Shown here piece after piece: positions 26,484 through 35,022 of a stretch of DNA of 64,000 nt. The translations under genes and the position numbers were made by a program. Numbering within the stretch: position 1 is the first letter of the stretch; each line of letters starts with the position of its first letter. The stretch covers positions 248,001-312,000 of the forward strand of contig NZ_CP018788.1 of NCBI RefSeq assembly GCF_002139915.1. Direction: 5' to 3'. The stretch comes from Campylobacter devanensis (GTDB taxonomy: Bacteria > Campylobacterota > Campylobacteria > Campylobacterales > Campylobacteraceae). The notes beneath the pieces were generated by a model. It searched no databases. It was not told where the DNA came from and worked only from the letters and a program-made list of their open reading frames with translations.

Positions 26484-27794
26484 CTAAATTTGACTCTTTA
26501 TTACATTTATTTTAGAGCTATTTTTAAGCTTTGCATCATCTTTGAAAATAGCTCTAACCTTATCCATACCGATATAAAACTCCTTCATCAAGCTAAGCCA
26601 TAAATATCTACCAAATTGAGTTGATTCTATATGGTTGTTTTGAATTTTTATCGCACCAACAAGCCTTAAGAGATTGAGTTCTAAATTTAGAGTTTTATAT
26701 AGATTTATATTGTTTGTTTGATTAAATTTATCAATATCTATAAATCCACTAAAAATTTCGGTCAAAAATAGATATTTTACCCGCTCTTTTGAGCTAAATT
26801 TGCAATTTGCAATTACTGAACTTTGTTGGTTTTGAATTTTTTCATTATATTTATTTAGATTAAACGCATTGATAAAAAGCTCCCCACCAAGAAAACTAAA
26901 TCCACCACTTCCAATTCCTAAATACTCATGTTTTGAGCTTACATATTCATCATTTAGGCTAGATTTTTCTTTAGCGTATGACCAGGCGTTATTTTTATGA
27001 TAATCTTTGAAATTCTCCTCTATAATAGAGTAAAACTCATACTCGTTATCTTTGTAACTATTGCCTAAAGTAGAAGCAATTTTGTCTTTGGTTAAATTTG
27101 ATTTCATCAACGGATAAAATGTAATTTGCTGCGCTTCAATACTTTTGGCTAGATTTATATCATTTAGTAGCATATCTTTGGTTTGATTTGGAAAGTTAAA
27201 GATTAGGTCTATACTTGTAACCGGTAAGATATTAATTGCATTTTTTAGTTTATTTACTAAATCAACACTTGAGCCAAATTTCTCATATCTGCCAACACGC
27301 TTTAAAATATCATCATTAAAGCTTTGCACACCAATACTTAGCCGACTAATTAATCCTTTAAAGCGTTTAAGATTTGCAGGTTTTATATGGCTTGGGTCGC
27401 TCTCGCATGATATCTCATCTATATTAAAAAGCTTTTTGGCTAGCTCTAAGGTTTTTATCAGCTCATCTTCATTTATAAGAGTTGTGCCACCGCCAACATA
27501 CATTGAGTTAAATTTATATCCTAATGTATGGATTTGTTTCATTTCTTGGCGAAGATTTTTAAAATACTCTTTAGCAAGGTTTTCATCATAGGCATATTTA
27601 TGAAATGAACAATATGGACAAAATGTATGACAAAATGGTATATGCGCATATAGCATATAATTTATATTTGGATCTGGAAGTTTGGTTTTACTATTTTGTA
27701 ATATATCTAAATTTAGTTGAGTTTTTAAAGATCTATTTAACGAATATTTTGCATATTTGAGTGCTAAATTTTGGACTATGGAGAGAGGTTTCAT
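26484..27794 (-). CDS. HemN-like radical SAM protein
   Basis: A 436-residue member of the coproporphyrinogen III oxidase-like family. The cluster motif C55-x3-C59-x2-C62 (AHIPFCHTFCPYCSFHK) is followed by MYVGGGTTL, ISCESDPSH, LSIGVQSFND and FNFPNQT, all typical of HemN/HemW proteins. True HemN and the heme chaperone HemW share these motifs, so heme synthesis is not proven; related species encode several such proteins. It lies downstream of the dsbA-family operon on the same strand after a 74-base gap... in reading order it comes after 27869-29977. Confidence 0.83.
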   Translation of the reverse strand: MKPLSIVQNLALKYAKYSLNRSLKTQLNLDILQNSKTKLPDPNINYMLYAHIPFCHTFCPYCSFHKYAYDENLAKEYFKNLRQEMKQIHTLGYKFNSMYVGGGTTLINEDELIKTLELAKKLFNIDEISCESDPSHIKPANLKRFKGLISRLSIGVQSFNDDILKRVGRYEKFGSSVDLVNKLKNAINILPVTSIDLIFNFPNQTKDMLLNDINLAKSIEAQQITFYPLMKSNLTKDKIASTLGNSYKDNEYEFYSIIEENFKDYHKNNAWSYAKEKSSLNDEYVSSKHEYLGIGSGGFSFLGGELFINAFNLNKYNEKIQNQQSSVIANCKFSSKERVKYLFLTEIFSGFIDIDKFNQTNNINLYKTLNLELNLLRLVGAIKIQNNHIESTQFGRYLWLSLMKEFYIGMDKVRAIFKDDAKLKNSSKINVIKSQI

Positions 27795-27868
27795 CTGCTA
27801 TAACTCTTTAAAATTGATTTAAATCGCAAATTATAGCAGATATTTTAAATTAAATATTAAATTTAACT

Positions 27869-28534
27869 TTATTTTAATTTTATAAGCTCAGATATTACCT
27901 CTACTAGTTCTTCTTGGCTATTTATGTGTTCAATATTGATAAGGTATTTACCATTTACTATAAATCCAGGAGTACCGCTAATTTTAGCTACCTCTAAAGC
28001 TTGGTTAGTTAATTTAGCATACTCTTTACCCTCATTTGAATCTGCGTAATCTAAGATAGATTGTATGCTAGCATTTTGCACTCCATTTGCTTTTAAAATG
28101 CTTACAGCTCTTTGGTAGAATTCTTCGCCATTTTTATATGTTTTTTTATTTACAAAAGCATCTTCAAAAAAGCCTTTTAATACTTGATGAAAATTCGATT
28201 TTGCACTTAGGCTATTTATTCTATTTTTCTCATCTATGCTCTTAGCATAGCCTAAAACCTCGCTCATCACAAAACCAAATTCGCCCATTTGACGCACTTG
28301 CCACTCATCATATTTAAGATCTGGCAGGATTTCAGATACAAACTTTAGTGTTCCAGCCCTAAAGTGATTATAGCAGTGAATACATCCATAGCTAAAGATC
28401 TCTATAACGCTATTTTGAGCATCTTTAAACTGCGCATTAGATGGTAGTTTGATATACTCTTTACCTTCAGTGATAGCATTTGCCCCTACTGCTAGTAAAA
28501 GCAAAAATGCTGTGATAAATTTTTTAAATTTCAT
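27869..28534 (-). CDS. DsbA-family thiol:disulfide oxidoreductase
   Basis: Periplasmic disulfide-introducing enzyme, 221 residues. A signal peptide (1-20, ends GANA) is followed by the thioredoxin-fold active site C51-I-H-C54 (FSYGCIHCYNHF) and the cis-proline loop SGTPGFIVNGKYL. CIHC is, as I recall, the motif of one of the two C. jejuni DsbA proteins. It lies ten bases after yajQ. Likely substrates include flagellar and envelope proteins such as EptC, which has a conserved Cys pair here; that link is inference. Confidence 0.9.
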   Translation of the reverse strand: MKFKKFITAFLLLLAVGANAITEGKEYIKLPSNAQFKDAQNSVIEIFSYGCIHCYNHFRAGTLKFVSEILPDLKYDEWQVRQMGEFGFVMSEVLGYAKSIDEKNRINSLSAKSNFHQVLKGFFEDAFVNKKTYKNGEEFYQRAVSILKANGVQNASIQSILDYADSNEGKEYAKLTNQALEVAKISGTPGFIVNGKYLINIEHINSQEELVEVISELIKLK

Positions 28535-28544
28535 TTTAACCTCT

Positions 28545-29042
28545 TTATTTTAGATTTTTAAAGCTTAGTGGTAGTTCTAAATTTAAACCTTTTACTAGCT
28601 TTATTGTATTTTGAAGCTCATCAATTGACTTGCTTACTACTCTTACTTCATCGCCTCTAATTGATGCATTTACCTTGATTTTAGCCTCTTTTATCGCTTT
28701 TGTAATTTTTTTAGCATTATCGCTATCAAGGGTATCATTTAGTTTTAGTATGCATTTTGTATTACCGCCACTTGCATTTTCTCTGCTTTTTTCACTAAGT
28801 GCAACTGGTGGTATTTCTCGTTTGATTAATTTGCTTATTACTATATCTTTTAGCGCATCTATTTTAGAGTCGCTAGAGCTTAAAAGAGTAATGGTTTTAT
28901 CTTTTTCATTTAGTTCAATTTCAGCCTTTAACCCTTTAAAATCAAACCTATTTGTAACTTCTTTTTTAGCTACTTCTAGAGCGTTTTTGACCTCCATCAT
29001 ATCGACACTTGCACTTATATCAAAGCTATGTTCATCAGCCAT
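28545..29042 (-). CDS. YajQ-family nucleotide-binding protein
   Basis: A 165-residue protein of the YajQ (UPF0234) family with two alpha/beta repeats. Typical segments are the N-terminal [26 protein letters not shown] and the C-terminal KINASIRG-like stretch ([14 protein letters not shown]). Some homologues bind c-di-GMP, others bind RNA or GTP; which applies here is unknown. It is two bases downstream of the dehydrogenase gene and ten bases before the dsbA-family gene. Confidence 0.92.
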   Translation of the reverse strand: MADEHSFDISASVDMMEVKNALEVAKKEVTNRFDFKGLKAEIELNEKDKTITLLSSSDSKIDALKDIVISKLIKREIPPVALSEKSRENASGGNTKCILKLNDTLDSDNAKKITKAIKEAKIKVNASIRGDEVRVVSKSIDELQNTIKLVKGLNLELPLSFKNLK

Positions 29043-29044
29043 TT

Positions 29045-29977
29045 TTACCCCTTTATGAAATCTTCTATATTTTTAGCACTTAGCTCAATTAGTTTTTTTC
29101 TAGCCTCTACGCTTGCCCACGCAATATGCGGAGTAATCATTAATCTATCTTTATTTTTTACTTTTAATAAAGGATGATCGGCTCTAATTGGCTCTTTTTC
29201 AAGCACATCAGTAACAAAATAAATTTCACGCTCATCTATAATTTGGGCGATTTTTTCTTCATCTATTATACCGCCACGACCGCTATTTACAAGCATTGCG
29301 CCATCTTTTAGCTGGTTTAGGGCATTAGCATCAAATAGATTTTTTGTATTTTCATTTAATGGGGCGTGAATGCTTATTATATCGCACTGTAAAGCCTCTT
29401 TAAAGCTTACTCTTTTAAATTTGCTATTTGAGTTGTTTCCACTTGTTGAGTAGTAGCAAACATCGCAACCAAAAGCTTGAGCGATTTTAGCTATTTCAAG
29501 ACCGATTGTGCCAAGACCAACTACGCAAAATCTTTTACCGCTAAGTTCGAAAATTGGTCTATCTAAATTTACAAATATTGGACTTTTTGCCCAACCATCG
29601 CTATTTTTGCCATAGTTTTCATAGTAGCTTGTACTATTTCTAAGAGCTAAAATATTGGCAAAAGTTTGTTGAGCTACGCTATTAGTGGAGTAGCCAGCTA
29701 CATTTTTAACTGGAATATTAGCCTCTTTTGCAGCTTCTAAATCGATATTATTAACGCCAGTTGCAGTTACGCAGATTAATTTTAAATTTGTTTGAGCAAT
29801 AACATCTTTTGTAATTAATACTTTATTTGTTAATACTATATCTGCATTTTGAAGTCTTTGAACTGTTTGATTAGCCTCAGTCATATTATAGCTAACAAAC
29901 TCACCAAATTTGCCAAATACAGCATCTAAATCTACATCATTACCTAATGTATCAGCATCTAGACATACTATTTTCAT
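29045..29977 (-). CDS. D-2-hydroxyacid dehydrogenase
   Basis: A 310-residue NAD-dependent enzyme of the hydroxypyruvate reductase/phosphoglycerate dehydrogenase family. The cofactor loop is [13 protein letters not shown] (about 152-164). The catalytic Arg lies in [11 protein letters not shown], the Glu in LEKEPI and the His in ITPHIAWAS. It lacks the ACT domain of SerA. The substrate is a 2-keto/2-hydroxy acid that cannot be named from sequence. It heads the operon with yajQ and dsbA, with GGAAAA as ribosome binding site. Confidence 0.9.
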   Translation of the reverse strand: MKIVCLDADTLGNDVDLDAVFGKFGEFVSYNMTEANQTVQRLQNADIVLTNKVLITKDVIAQTNLKLICVTATGVNNIDLEAAKEANIPVKNVAGYSTNSVAQQTFANILALRNSTSYYENYGKNSDGWAKSPIFVNLDRPIFELSGKRFCVVGLGTIGLEIAKIAQAFGCDVCYYSTSGNNSNSKFKRVSFKEALQCDIISIHAPLNENTKNLFDANALNQLKDGAMLVNSGRGGIIDEEKIAQIIDEREIYFVTDVLEKEPIRADHPLLKVKNKDRLMITPHIAWASVEARKKLIELSAKNIEDFIKG

Positions 29978-30062
29978 ATTTTTCCTTTTATAAGTAATGG
30001 CTTTAATATTAACATTTTTTTATTAATTTTGAGCGCTAAATTTGCAAATATTTACAAATTTT

Positions 30063-30070
30063 GCCGATCT
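30063..30070 (+). promoter_or_regulatory. Possible sigma-28 -10 element before the 117-residue gene
   Basis: GCCGATCT lies 36 bases before ATG 30106 and matches the FliA -10 core GCCGAT. The -35 position with an 11-base spacer (30044-30051, GCAAATAT) is a poor match, so this is tentative. Confidence 0.3.
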
Positions 30071-30105
30071 ATTTGGTAGAATATATAAAAATAAAAGGTA
30101 AAATC

Positions 30106-30459
30106 ATGGCAATAGGTCCAGTAGCAAGTATGGTATATGTAAATCAAAATGCTCCAGTTGCAGCATCAGTGCAAAGCGATTTTCAATCTAAGTTAGATAT
30201 GCAAATGGCAATGAATGCTGCAGCGTCAGCTGAAAAGAAAAAAGAGATCGAAGAAACTCGCCCAACTGAGGAGAGCTACAGAATTGATCCAGAAAATGAG
30301 CATGAAAAACAGACGCAAAAAGAGGATTTAAATGGGCAAAATCACAAGCCAAAGCACAATGATAAAGAAAGCGATGAATTTGAGCTTGATGAGAGTAATG
30401 ATGGCGAATTTGATGAAATGGATGGGATTGAGTTTAAAAGATTAGATATAGTGGTGTAA
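30106..30459 (+). CDS. Uncharacterised acidic 117-residue protein
   Basis: I start it at ATG 30106 with AAAAGGT upstream; an in-frame TTG at 30061 has no ribosome binding site. The N-terminal half is Ala/Gln/Met-rich (PVASMVYVNQNAPVAASVQS) and helical around 26-45. The second half is strongly charged, with KHNDKESDEF and DEMDGIEF, and probably disordered. No signal peptide. Such N-termini resemble flagellar secreted or FlgM-like proteins, but I recognise no family. It is followed one base later by an exported protein gene and then cdsA. Confidence 0.7.
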   Translation: MAIGPVASMVYVNQNAPVAASVQSDFQSKLDMQMAMNAAASAEKKKEIEETRPTEESYRIDPENEHEKQTQKEDLNGQNHKPKHNDKESDEFELDESNDGEFDEMDGIEFKRLDIVV

Positions 30460-30460
30460 T

Positions 30461-30772
30461 ATGAGATATATATTTTTAGCGCTTTTTTGTATAGCATTAC
30501 AAGCTGGAGATATTAACAAAATAGACATTGTAGTAGCTAAGCGAGGAATGCTTGGGGCATATATTTATGGAGCTGGCACAAGTAATGTTATAGTAAGTTT
30601 TGATGGAGAGAGGATAGAGAGCTGTCGCATTGATGGAGTTAGCAGTTTGCTAGATAGAGTAGTAAGGCAGTGGGCTTTGCAATGTAAGCTACCAAATAGG
30701 GCTGGAAAGGTTGAGATAAAATATTTTGATACATATAATAAGCGTCAAACAGTAGCCAAATTCATCAACTAA
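30461..30772 (+). CDS. Uncharacterised exported 103-residue protein
   Basis: A small periplasmic protein. The signal peptide is about 1-15 (MRYIFLALFCIALQA). The mature part has two cysteines (SCRIDG and LQCKLP), which could form a disulfide, and beta-rich pattern (KVEIKYFDTYNK). I do not recognise a family. Its start is one base after the stop of the preceding gene, so both are co-translated. Confidence 0.75.
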   Translation: MRYIFLALFCIALQAGDINKIDIVVAKRGMLGAYIYGAGTSNVIVSFDGERIESCRIDGVSSLLDRVVRQWALQCKLPNRAGKVEIKYFDTYNKRQTVAKFIN

Positions 30773-30827
30773 ATTTGGTTAAATTTTAGCTAAATTTGGG
30801 TAAAATCACAGCTTTTAAGGATTGTTG

Positions 30828-31571
30828 ATGAAAAAGAGAATTTTTGTTGGGGTCGCTTTGTTTGCGGCGTTTTTGGCAGTTGTGGTGCTAGATATTTTTT
30901 GGCTAAATTTTGCTATTTTTGGCGTACTTTTGGCTATTGCTGTGCTAGAGAGTCTAAAGCTTTATGGACTTAAGGAAAAGTCGCTTGCAGTGATTGCAGT
31001 GGCATTTTTTACACTACTACCTTTTATTGGTGGAATTCAAGATATTTTTAAGATAATACTTCTAAATTTGATTGTAGTAGCTAGTGTTTTAGCATATACT
31101 AAAAATGAGAATTTAAAGATAATTTTGCCATTCATATATCCAACTGCACCAATGTTTATGCTCTTTGCAATTTATCAAAGTTATGGAATTGCGGCACTAT
31201 TTTGGCTTATTTTTAGCGTGGTGGCTAGTGATAGTGGAGCCTATTTTATAGGAAAATTTTTTGGCAAAAGAAATTTTAGTGCTTCAAGCCCAAATAAGAC
31301 TCTTGAAGGTGTTGTAGGCGGATTTGTGATTGGGTCTGTATTTGGTGTGGCTGCTGGGTTATTTTTGATGGATATAGACTTTTTAATTGTTATTTTATGT
31401 TCAGTTAGTGTGGTAATTTTTGGGATATTTGGAGATCTATTTGAGAGTTATTTAAAGCGTTTAGCAGGCGTTAAAGATAGTGGTGTAATACTAGGTGAAC
31501 AGGGTGGATTATTAGATAGAATGGATGGATATCTATTTGGCGTCTTGGCGATGTATATGGTGCTTGTATGA
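30828..31571 (+). CDS. cdsA: Phosphatidate cytidylyltransferase
   Basis: Membrane enzyme that makes CDP-diacylglycerol, the precursor of all membrane phospholipids. I start it at ATG 30828, eight bases after AAGG; the in-frame TTG at 30822 sits on the ribosome binding site spacer. The 247 residues have about seven membrane helices, DSGAYFIGKFFGKRNFS and the family signature KDSGVILGEQGGLLDRMDG near the C-terminus. It overlaps dxr by four bases (ATGA). Confidence 0.93.
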   Translation: MKKRIFVGVALFAAFLAVVVLDIFWLNFAIFGVLLAIAVLESLKLYGLKEKSLAVIAVAFFTLLPFIGGIQDIFKIILLNLIVVASVLAYTKNENLKIILPFIYPTAPMFMLFAIYQSYGIAALFWLIFSVVASDSGAYFIGKFFGKRNFSASSPNKTLEGVVGGFVIGSVFGVAAGLFLMDIDFLIVILCSVSVVIFGIFGDLFESYLKRLAGVKDSGVILGEQGGLLDRMDGYLFGVLAMYMVLV

Positions 31572-32659
31572 TAATTCTTGGTAGCAGTGGAAGTATCGGT
31601 CTAAATGCATTAAATTTAGCCAAAGAGTATAACTTAAAAGTCGATGCTTTAGCATGTAAAAGTAGCCTTAAAGTATTAAATGCACAAATAGAGGAATTTT
31701 CTCCAAAATTAGTATATATAGATGATGATAGCTTAAAACCTTTGGTAAATCACAAATTTGTTTTTAGCAAAAAAGATGGAATAGAGAAATTTTTAATAGC
31801 ATGTGATGAGCAAAGTCATGGCTCAAAACTTATAAATGCTTTTGTAGGATTTGATGGATTAGTGCCTAGTGTGATGGCTTTAAAGTTGGGATTTGATCTG
31901 GCTTTGGCAAATAAAGAGAGTCTTGTAGCTGGTGGGCAATTCTTAGATTGTTCAAAGATTACGCCAATTGATAGTGAGCATTTTGGACTGAAATTTTTGC
32001 TAAAAGATCGCCCAAAGCTACATAGATTGATTATTACAGCAAGTGGTGGTGCCTTTTATGGGCGTGATATTTCTAGTTTAAAAGATGCTAGTGTAGAAGA
32101 TGCATTAAAACATCCTAATTGGAATATGGGGGCAAAGATTACTATTGATAGCGCTACAATGGTAAATAAGCTATTTGAGATTATTGAAGCGTTTTGGCTA
32201 TATGGATGCCAAAATATAGAAGCATATATAGAAAGAAAGTCTTTAATTCACGCACTTATCGAATTTAAAGATGGCTCTACAACTGCGCATATATCAAAGC
32301 CAGATATGAGATTAGCTATTGCTCATGCCATAGGTCTTAATAATCAAAGAATTATTGAAAATTTAGATATTGCAAAATTACAAAACATAACTCTTGAGCC
32401 AATTGATTTAGAGCGATATAGGGCTTTTAGTTTAAAAGATAATCTCTTGCAAAATCCACAAATTGGTGCAATTATAAATGCTGCAAATGATGAAATAGTA
32501 GCAGGATTTTTAAGTAAGAAGGTTAAATTTAACTCCATTAGTAGTGCAATTTTTGATGCTTTGGATAGATTTTTTTGTTTTAAACTAGATAGCTTAGAGT
32601 CTGTAATCGAGATAAATCAAAAAGTAAGAGAGTATATAAAACATAGATATATTAGTTAA
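31568..32659 (+). CDS. dxr: 1-deoxy-D-xylulose 5-phosphate reductoisomerase
   Basis: Second enzyme of the MEP route to isoprenoids, which also feeds the menaquinone side chain. The 363 residues start with the NADPH loop ILGSSGSIGLNAL; the catalytic and metal region is ANKESLV, PIDSEHFGL and ITASGGAFYGRD, then KHPNWNMGAKITIDSATMVNKLFEIIEA. It is slightly shorter than E. coli Dxr (398). Operon with cdsA upstream and pgp1 57 bases downstream. Confidence 0.95.
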   Translation: MIILGSSGSIGLNALNLAKEYNLKVDALACKSSLKVLNAQIEEFSPKLVYIDDDSLKPLVNHKFVFSKKDGIEKFLIACDEQSHGSKLINAFVGFDGLVPSVMALKLGFDLALANKESLVAGGQFLDCSKITPIDSEHFGLKFLLKDRPKLHRLIITASGGAFYGRDISSLKDASVEDALKHPNWNMGAKITIDSATMVNKLFEIIEAFWLYGCQNIEAYIERKSLIHALIEFKDGSTTAHISKPDMRLAIAHAIGLNNQRIIENLDIAKLQNITLEPIDLERYRAFSLKDNLLQNPQIGAIINAANDEIVAGFLSKKVKFNSISSAIFDALDRFFCFKLDSLESVIEINQKVREYIKHRYIS

Positions 32660-32715
32660 ATTTTATCAATTTTTAACAAAAAATTATTAAAATATGAGAA
32701 ATTAAAGGAATTATA

Positions 32716-34008
32716 TTGCGTAAAATTATTGCATTTTTAACTATTTTTATATTTGCTAGTTATGCTTATGGCGAGTTTTCTTTAATAAAACTTGGCATTG
32801 ATAATAACAATACTGTACTTGTAACTGGCGGAATTCAAGGCGATGAACCAGGTGGATTTATGTCTGCTAATTTATTAGCTCGTGGATATGAGATTATATC
32901 AGGATCGCTATATGTAGTGCCAAATTTAAATATGCCAAGCATTATTAAAAAATCTCGTGGCATAAATGGAGATATGAATCGCAAATTTGATACACTTTCA
33001 GATAAAGACCCTGAAAAAGATATAGTAGAACAGATTAAATCTTTGGTTTTACAACCTAATATTACTATGCTTATAAATTTGCACGATGGAAGTGGTTTTT
33101 ATCGTCCAAAATATATAAATAAAATGATGAATCCAAATCGTTGGGGAAATATTGCTATTATTGACCAAGCAACTCTGCCAAATGTTATATATGGCGATTT
33201 AGAAGTTACTGCAAATAAGGTAGTAAAAGAGTTAAATAAGCACCTTTTAGATCCAAAGCATAAGTACCATTTACGCAACACGCATACAGCCAAAGGTGAT
33301 AAAGAGATGTTAAAGAGCCTTTCATATTTTGCGATAAAAAATGGTAAGGCAGCATATGCAAATGAAGCGAGTAAAACCTTGCCGGTGCATGAGAGAGTTT
33401 ATTATCACTTAATTGCAGTAGAAGAATATTTAAAGCTAGCTGGGATCGAATTTAAGCGTAAATTTGAGCTAACACCGCAAGGCGTTAAAAAGGCGCTTGA
33501 TGAGGATTTATCTGTTTTAGTGTGCGGAAAGTTTATGTTTTATTCGCCAAAATCTCGCTTAGGTTATATTCCGCTTTCAAATGATGGCGAGCTAGAGTTT
33601 GATTGTGATAATGCTTTAGTTGCTCTTACTAAAAATAAAGATGAATATAATATCCATTATGGCAATAAGATTGTAACAAGATTTACGCCGCAGTTTTTTG
33701 AGTATTCAAATTTGATTAATGAAATTGAAATTCGCATAGATGAAGGAGAGCCTAAATTTGTAATTTTAGGACAAAAAATCAGTGCTAAAAATAGCTTTGA
33801 GATAATCAAAAGAGATGGGGTGAGAACCAATATAATAGGCTATGGCACAACCCCAGTAGATGAAAGCGGTATAAAAATTAGTAAAGATATGATAAAATCA
33901 CGCTTTTCTATGGATAAAGATGAGTCAATTTATAGGGTTGAATTTTATGAAGAGACAGACTCAAAAGATAAATTTATTGGTATGATTTTGGTGGAGTTTG
34001 TAAAGTGA
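32716..34008 (+). CDS. pgp1: DL-carboxypeptidase Pgp1 (M14 family)
   Basis: Periplasmic zinc peptidase that trims peptidoglycan tripeptides to dipeptides and is required for helical shape in C. jejuni. It starts at TTG 32716 with AAAGGAA upstream and has a signal peptide (1-19). The zinc set is Q41-x2-E44 (GGIQGDEPGG) and H123 (INLHDGSGF); the Gln instead of His is, as I recall, the known Pgp1 variation. The 430 residues and the place between dxr and tsaD fit C. jejuni. It works on the product of Pgp2 (13208). Confidence 0.9.
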   Translation: MRKIIAFLTIFIFASYAYGEFSLIKLGIDNNNTVLVTGGIQGDEPGGFMSANLLARGYEIISGSLYVVPNLNMPSIIKKSRGINGDMNRKFDTLSDKDPEKDIVEQIKSLVLQPNITMLINLHDGSGFYRPKYINKMMNPNRWGNIAIIDQATLPNVIYGDLEVTANKVVKELNKHLLDPKHKYHLRNTHTAKGDKEMLKSLSYFAIKNGKAAYANEASKTLPVHERVYYHLIAVEEYLKLAGIEFKRKFELTPQGVKKALDEDLSVLVCGKFMFYSPKSRLGYIPLSNDGELEFDCDNALVALTKNKDEYNIHYGNKIVTRFTPQFFEYSNLINEIEIRIDEGEPKFVILGQKISAKNSFEIIKRDGVRTNIIGYGTTPVDESGIKISKDMIKSRFSMDKDESIYRVEFYEETDSKDKFIGMILVEFVK

Positions 34009-35009
34009 TTTTAGGGATTGAGAGTAGTTGTGATGATAGTTCAGTAGCACTTTTGGGTTTAGATTTAGAGCTAAAATATCATAAAAAAATTAGCCAAGAA
34101 TTAGAACATAGTAAATATGGCGGTGTTGTGCCTGAGCTAGCTGCAAGACTTCATACTGCAGCATTACCAAATTTGATTAAAGAGATTCAGCCATATTTTA
34201 AGGATATTAAAGCAATTGCAGTAACAAATCAACCCGGTCTTAGTGTAAGTCTTGTTGGTGGAGTAAGTGTAGCAAAAGCACTTGCTATTGGATTAAATTT
34301 ACCATTAATTGAGGTAAACCACCTAGTAGGACATATTTTTTCGCTATTTTTAGAAGAATCTGAACAGCTGCCTCTTGGTGTTTTATTAGTTAGTGGCGGT
34401 CATACTATGATTTTATATGTTGATGAAAATGGAGATATTACCACACTAGCTTCGACTAGCGATGATAGCTTTGGCGAGAGTTTTGATAAGGTTGCTAAAA
34501 TGATGGGACTAGGTTATCCTGGCGGAGTGGCAATTGAGAATTTAGCCAAACAATCAAATAGTCATAGATATAAATTTACTATTCCATTAAAGGGTGATAA
34601 AAGATTAGAATATAGCTTTTCAGGGCTTAAAAATCAAGTTAGATTAGAAATAGAAAAGAGTGTAGCAAATAACAGCCAAGATATTGATTTTGCCGATATC
34701 GCAGCTGGATTTGAAAGGGCTGCATGTGAACATATTATAGATAAGCTTAATAGGATTTGTATAGAATATAAATTTAAAAATCTAGGCGTAGTAGGCGGAG
34801 CAAGCGCAAATATATATCTACGCAGTATGCTTCTTAAGTTGTGTGATAAATTTGATATAAATTTACTAGTAGCACCAATGGAATTTTGTAGTGATAATGC
34901 TGCTATGATAGCAAGAGCTGGATTGGCAAAATTTAAAAAAAATAAATTTACTCAATCAAAAGAGCTAAAAATTAGCCCTCGTTCAAGCTTAAGCTCAATT
35001 TACTTGTGA
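34005..35009 (+). CDS. tsaD: tRNA N6-adenosine threonylcarbamoyltransferase TsaD
   Basis: Makes the t6A37 modification of ANN-decoding tRNAs together with TsaB, TsaC and TsaE. The 334 residues start MILGIESSCDDSSVALL, have the metal pair H106-x3-H110 (VNHLVGHIFS), SGGHT, SFDKVAKMMGLGYPGG and GGASANIYLR. It starts at GTG 34005, overlapping the pgp1 stop (GTGA). Its partner TsaB appears to be encoded at about 61726. Confidence 0.95.
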   Translation: MILGIESSCDDSSVALLGLDLELKYHKKISQELEHSKYGGVVPELAARLHTAALPNLIKEIQPYFKDIKAIAVTNQPGLSVSLVGGVSVAKALAIGLNLPLIEVNHLVGHIFSLFLEESEQLPLGVLLVSGGHTMILYVDENGDITTLASTSDDSFGESFDKVAKMMGLGYPGGVAIENLAKQSNSHRYKFTIPLKGDKRLEYSFSGLKNQVRLEIEKSVANNSQDIDFADIAAGFERAACEHIIDKLNRICIEYKFKNLGVVGGASANIYLRSMLLKLCDKFDINLLVAPMEFCSDNAAMIARAGLAKFKKNKFTQSKELKISPRSSLSSIYL

Positions 35010-35022
35010 TATAATAAGCATA
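35007..35022 (+). promoter_or_regulatory. Extended -10 promoter just before pflA
   Basis: TGATATAAT (35007-35015) is a full extended -10 element. It starts at the TGA stop of tsaD and ends seven bases before the ATG of pflA, so the transcript would begin at or next to the start codon. Confidence 0.45.
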
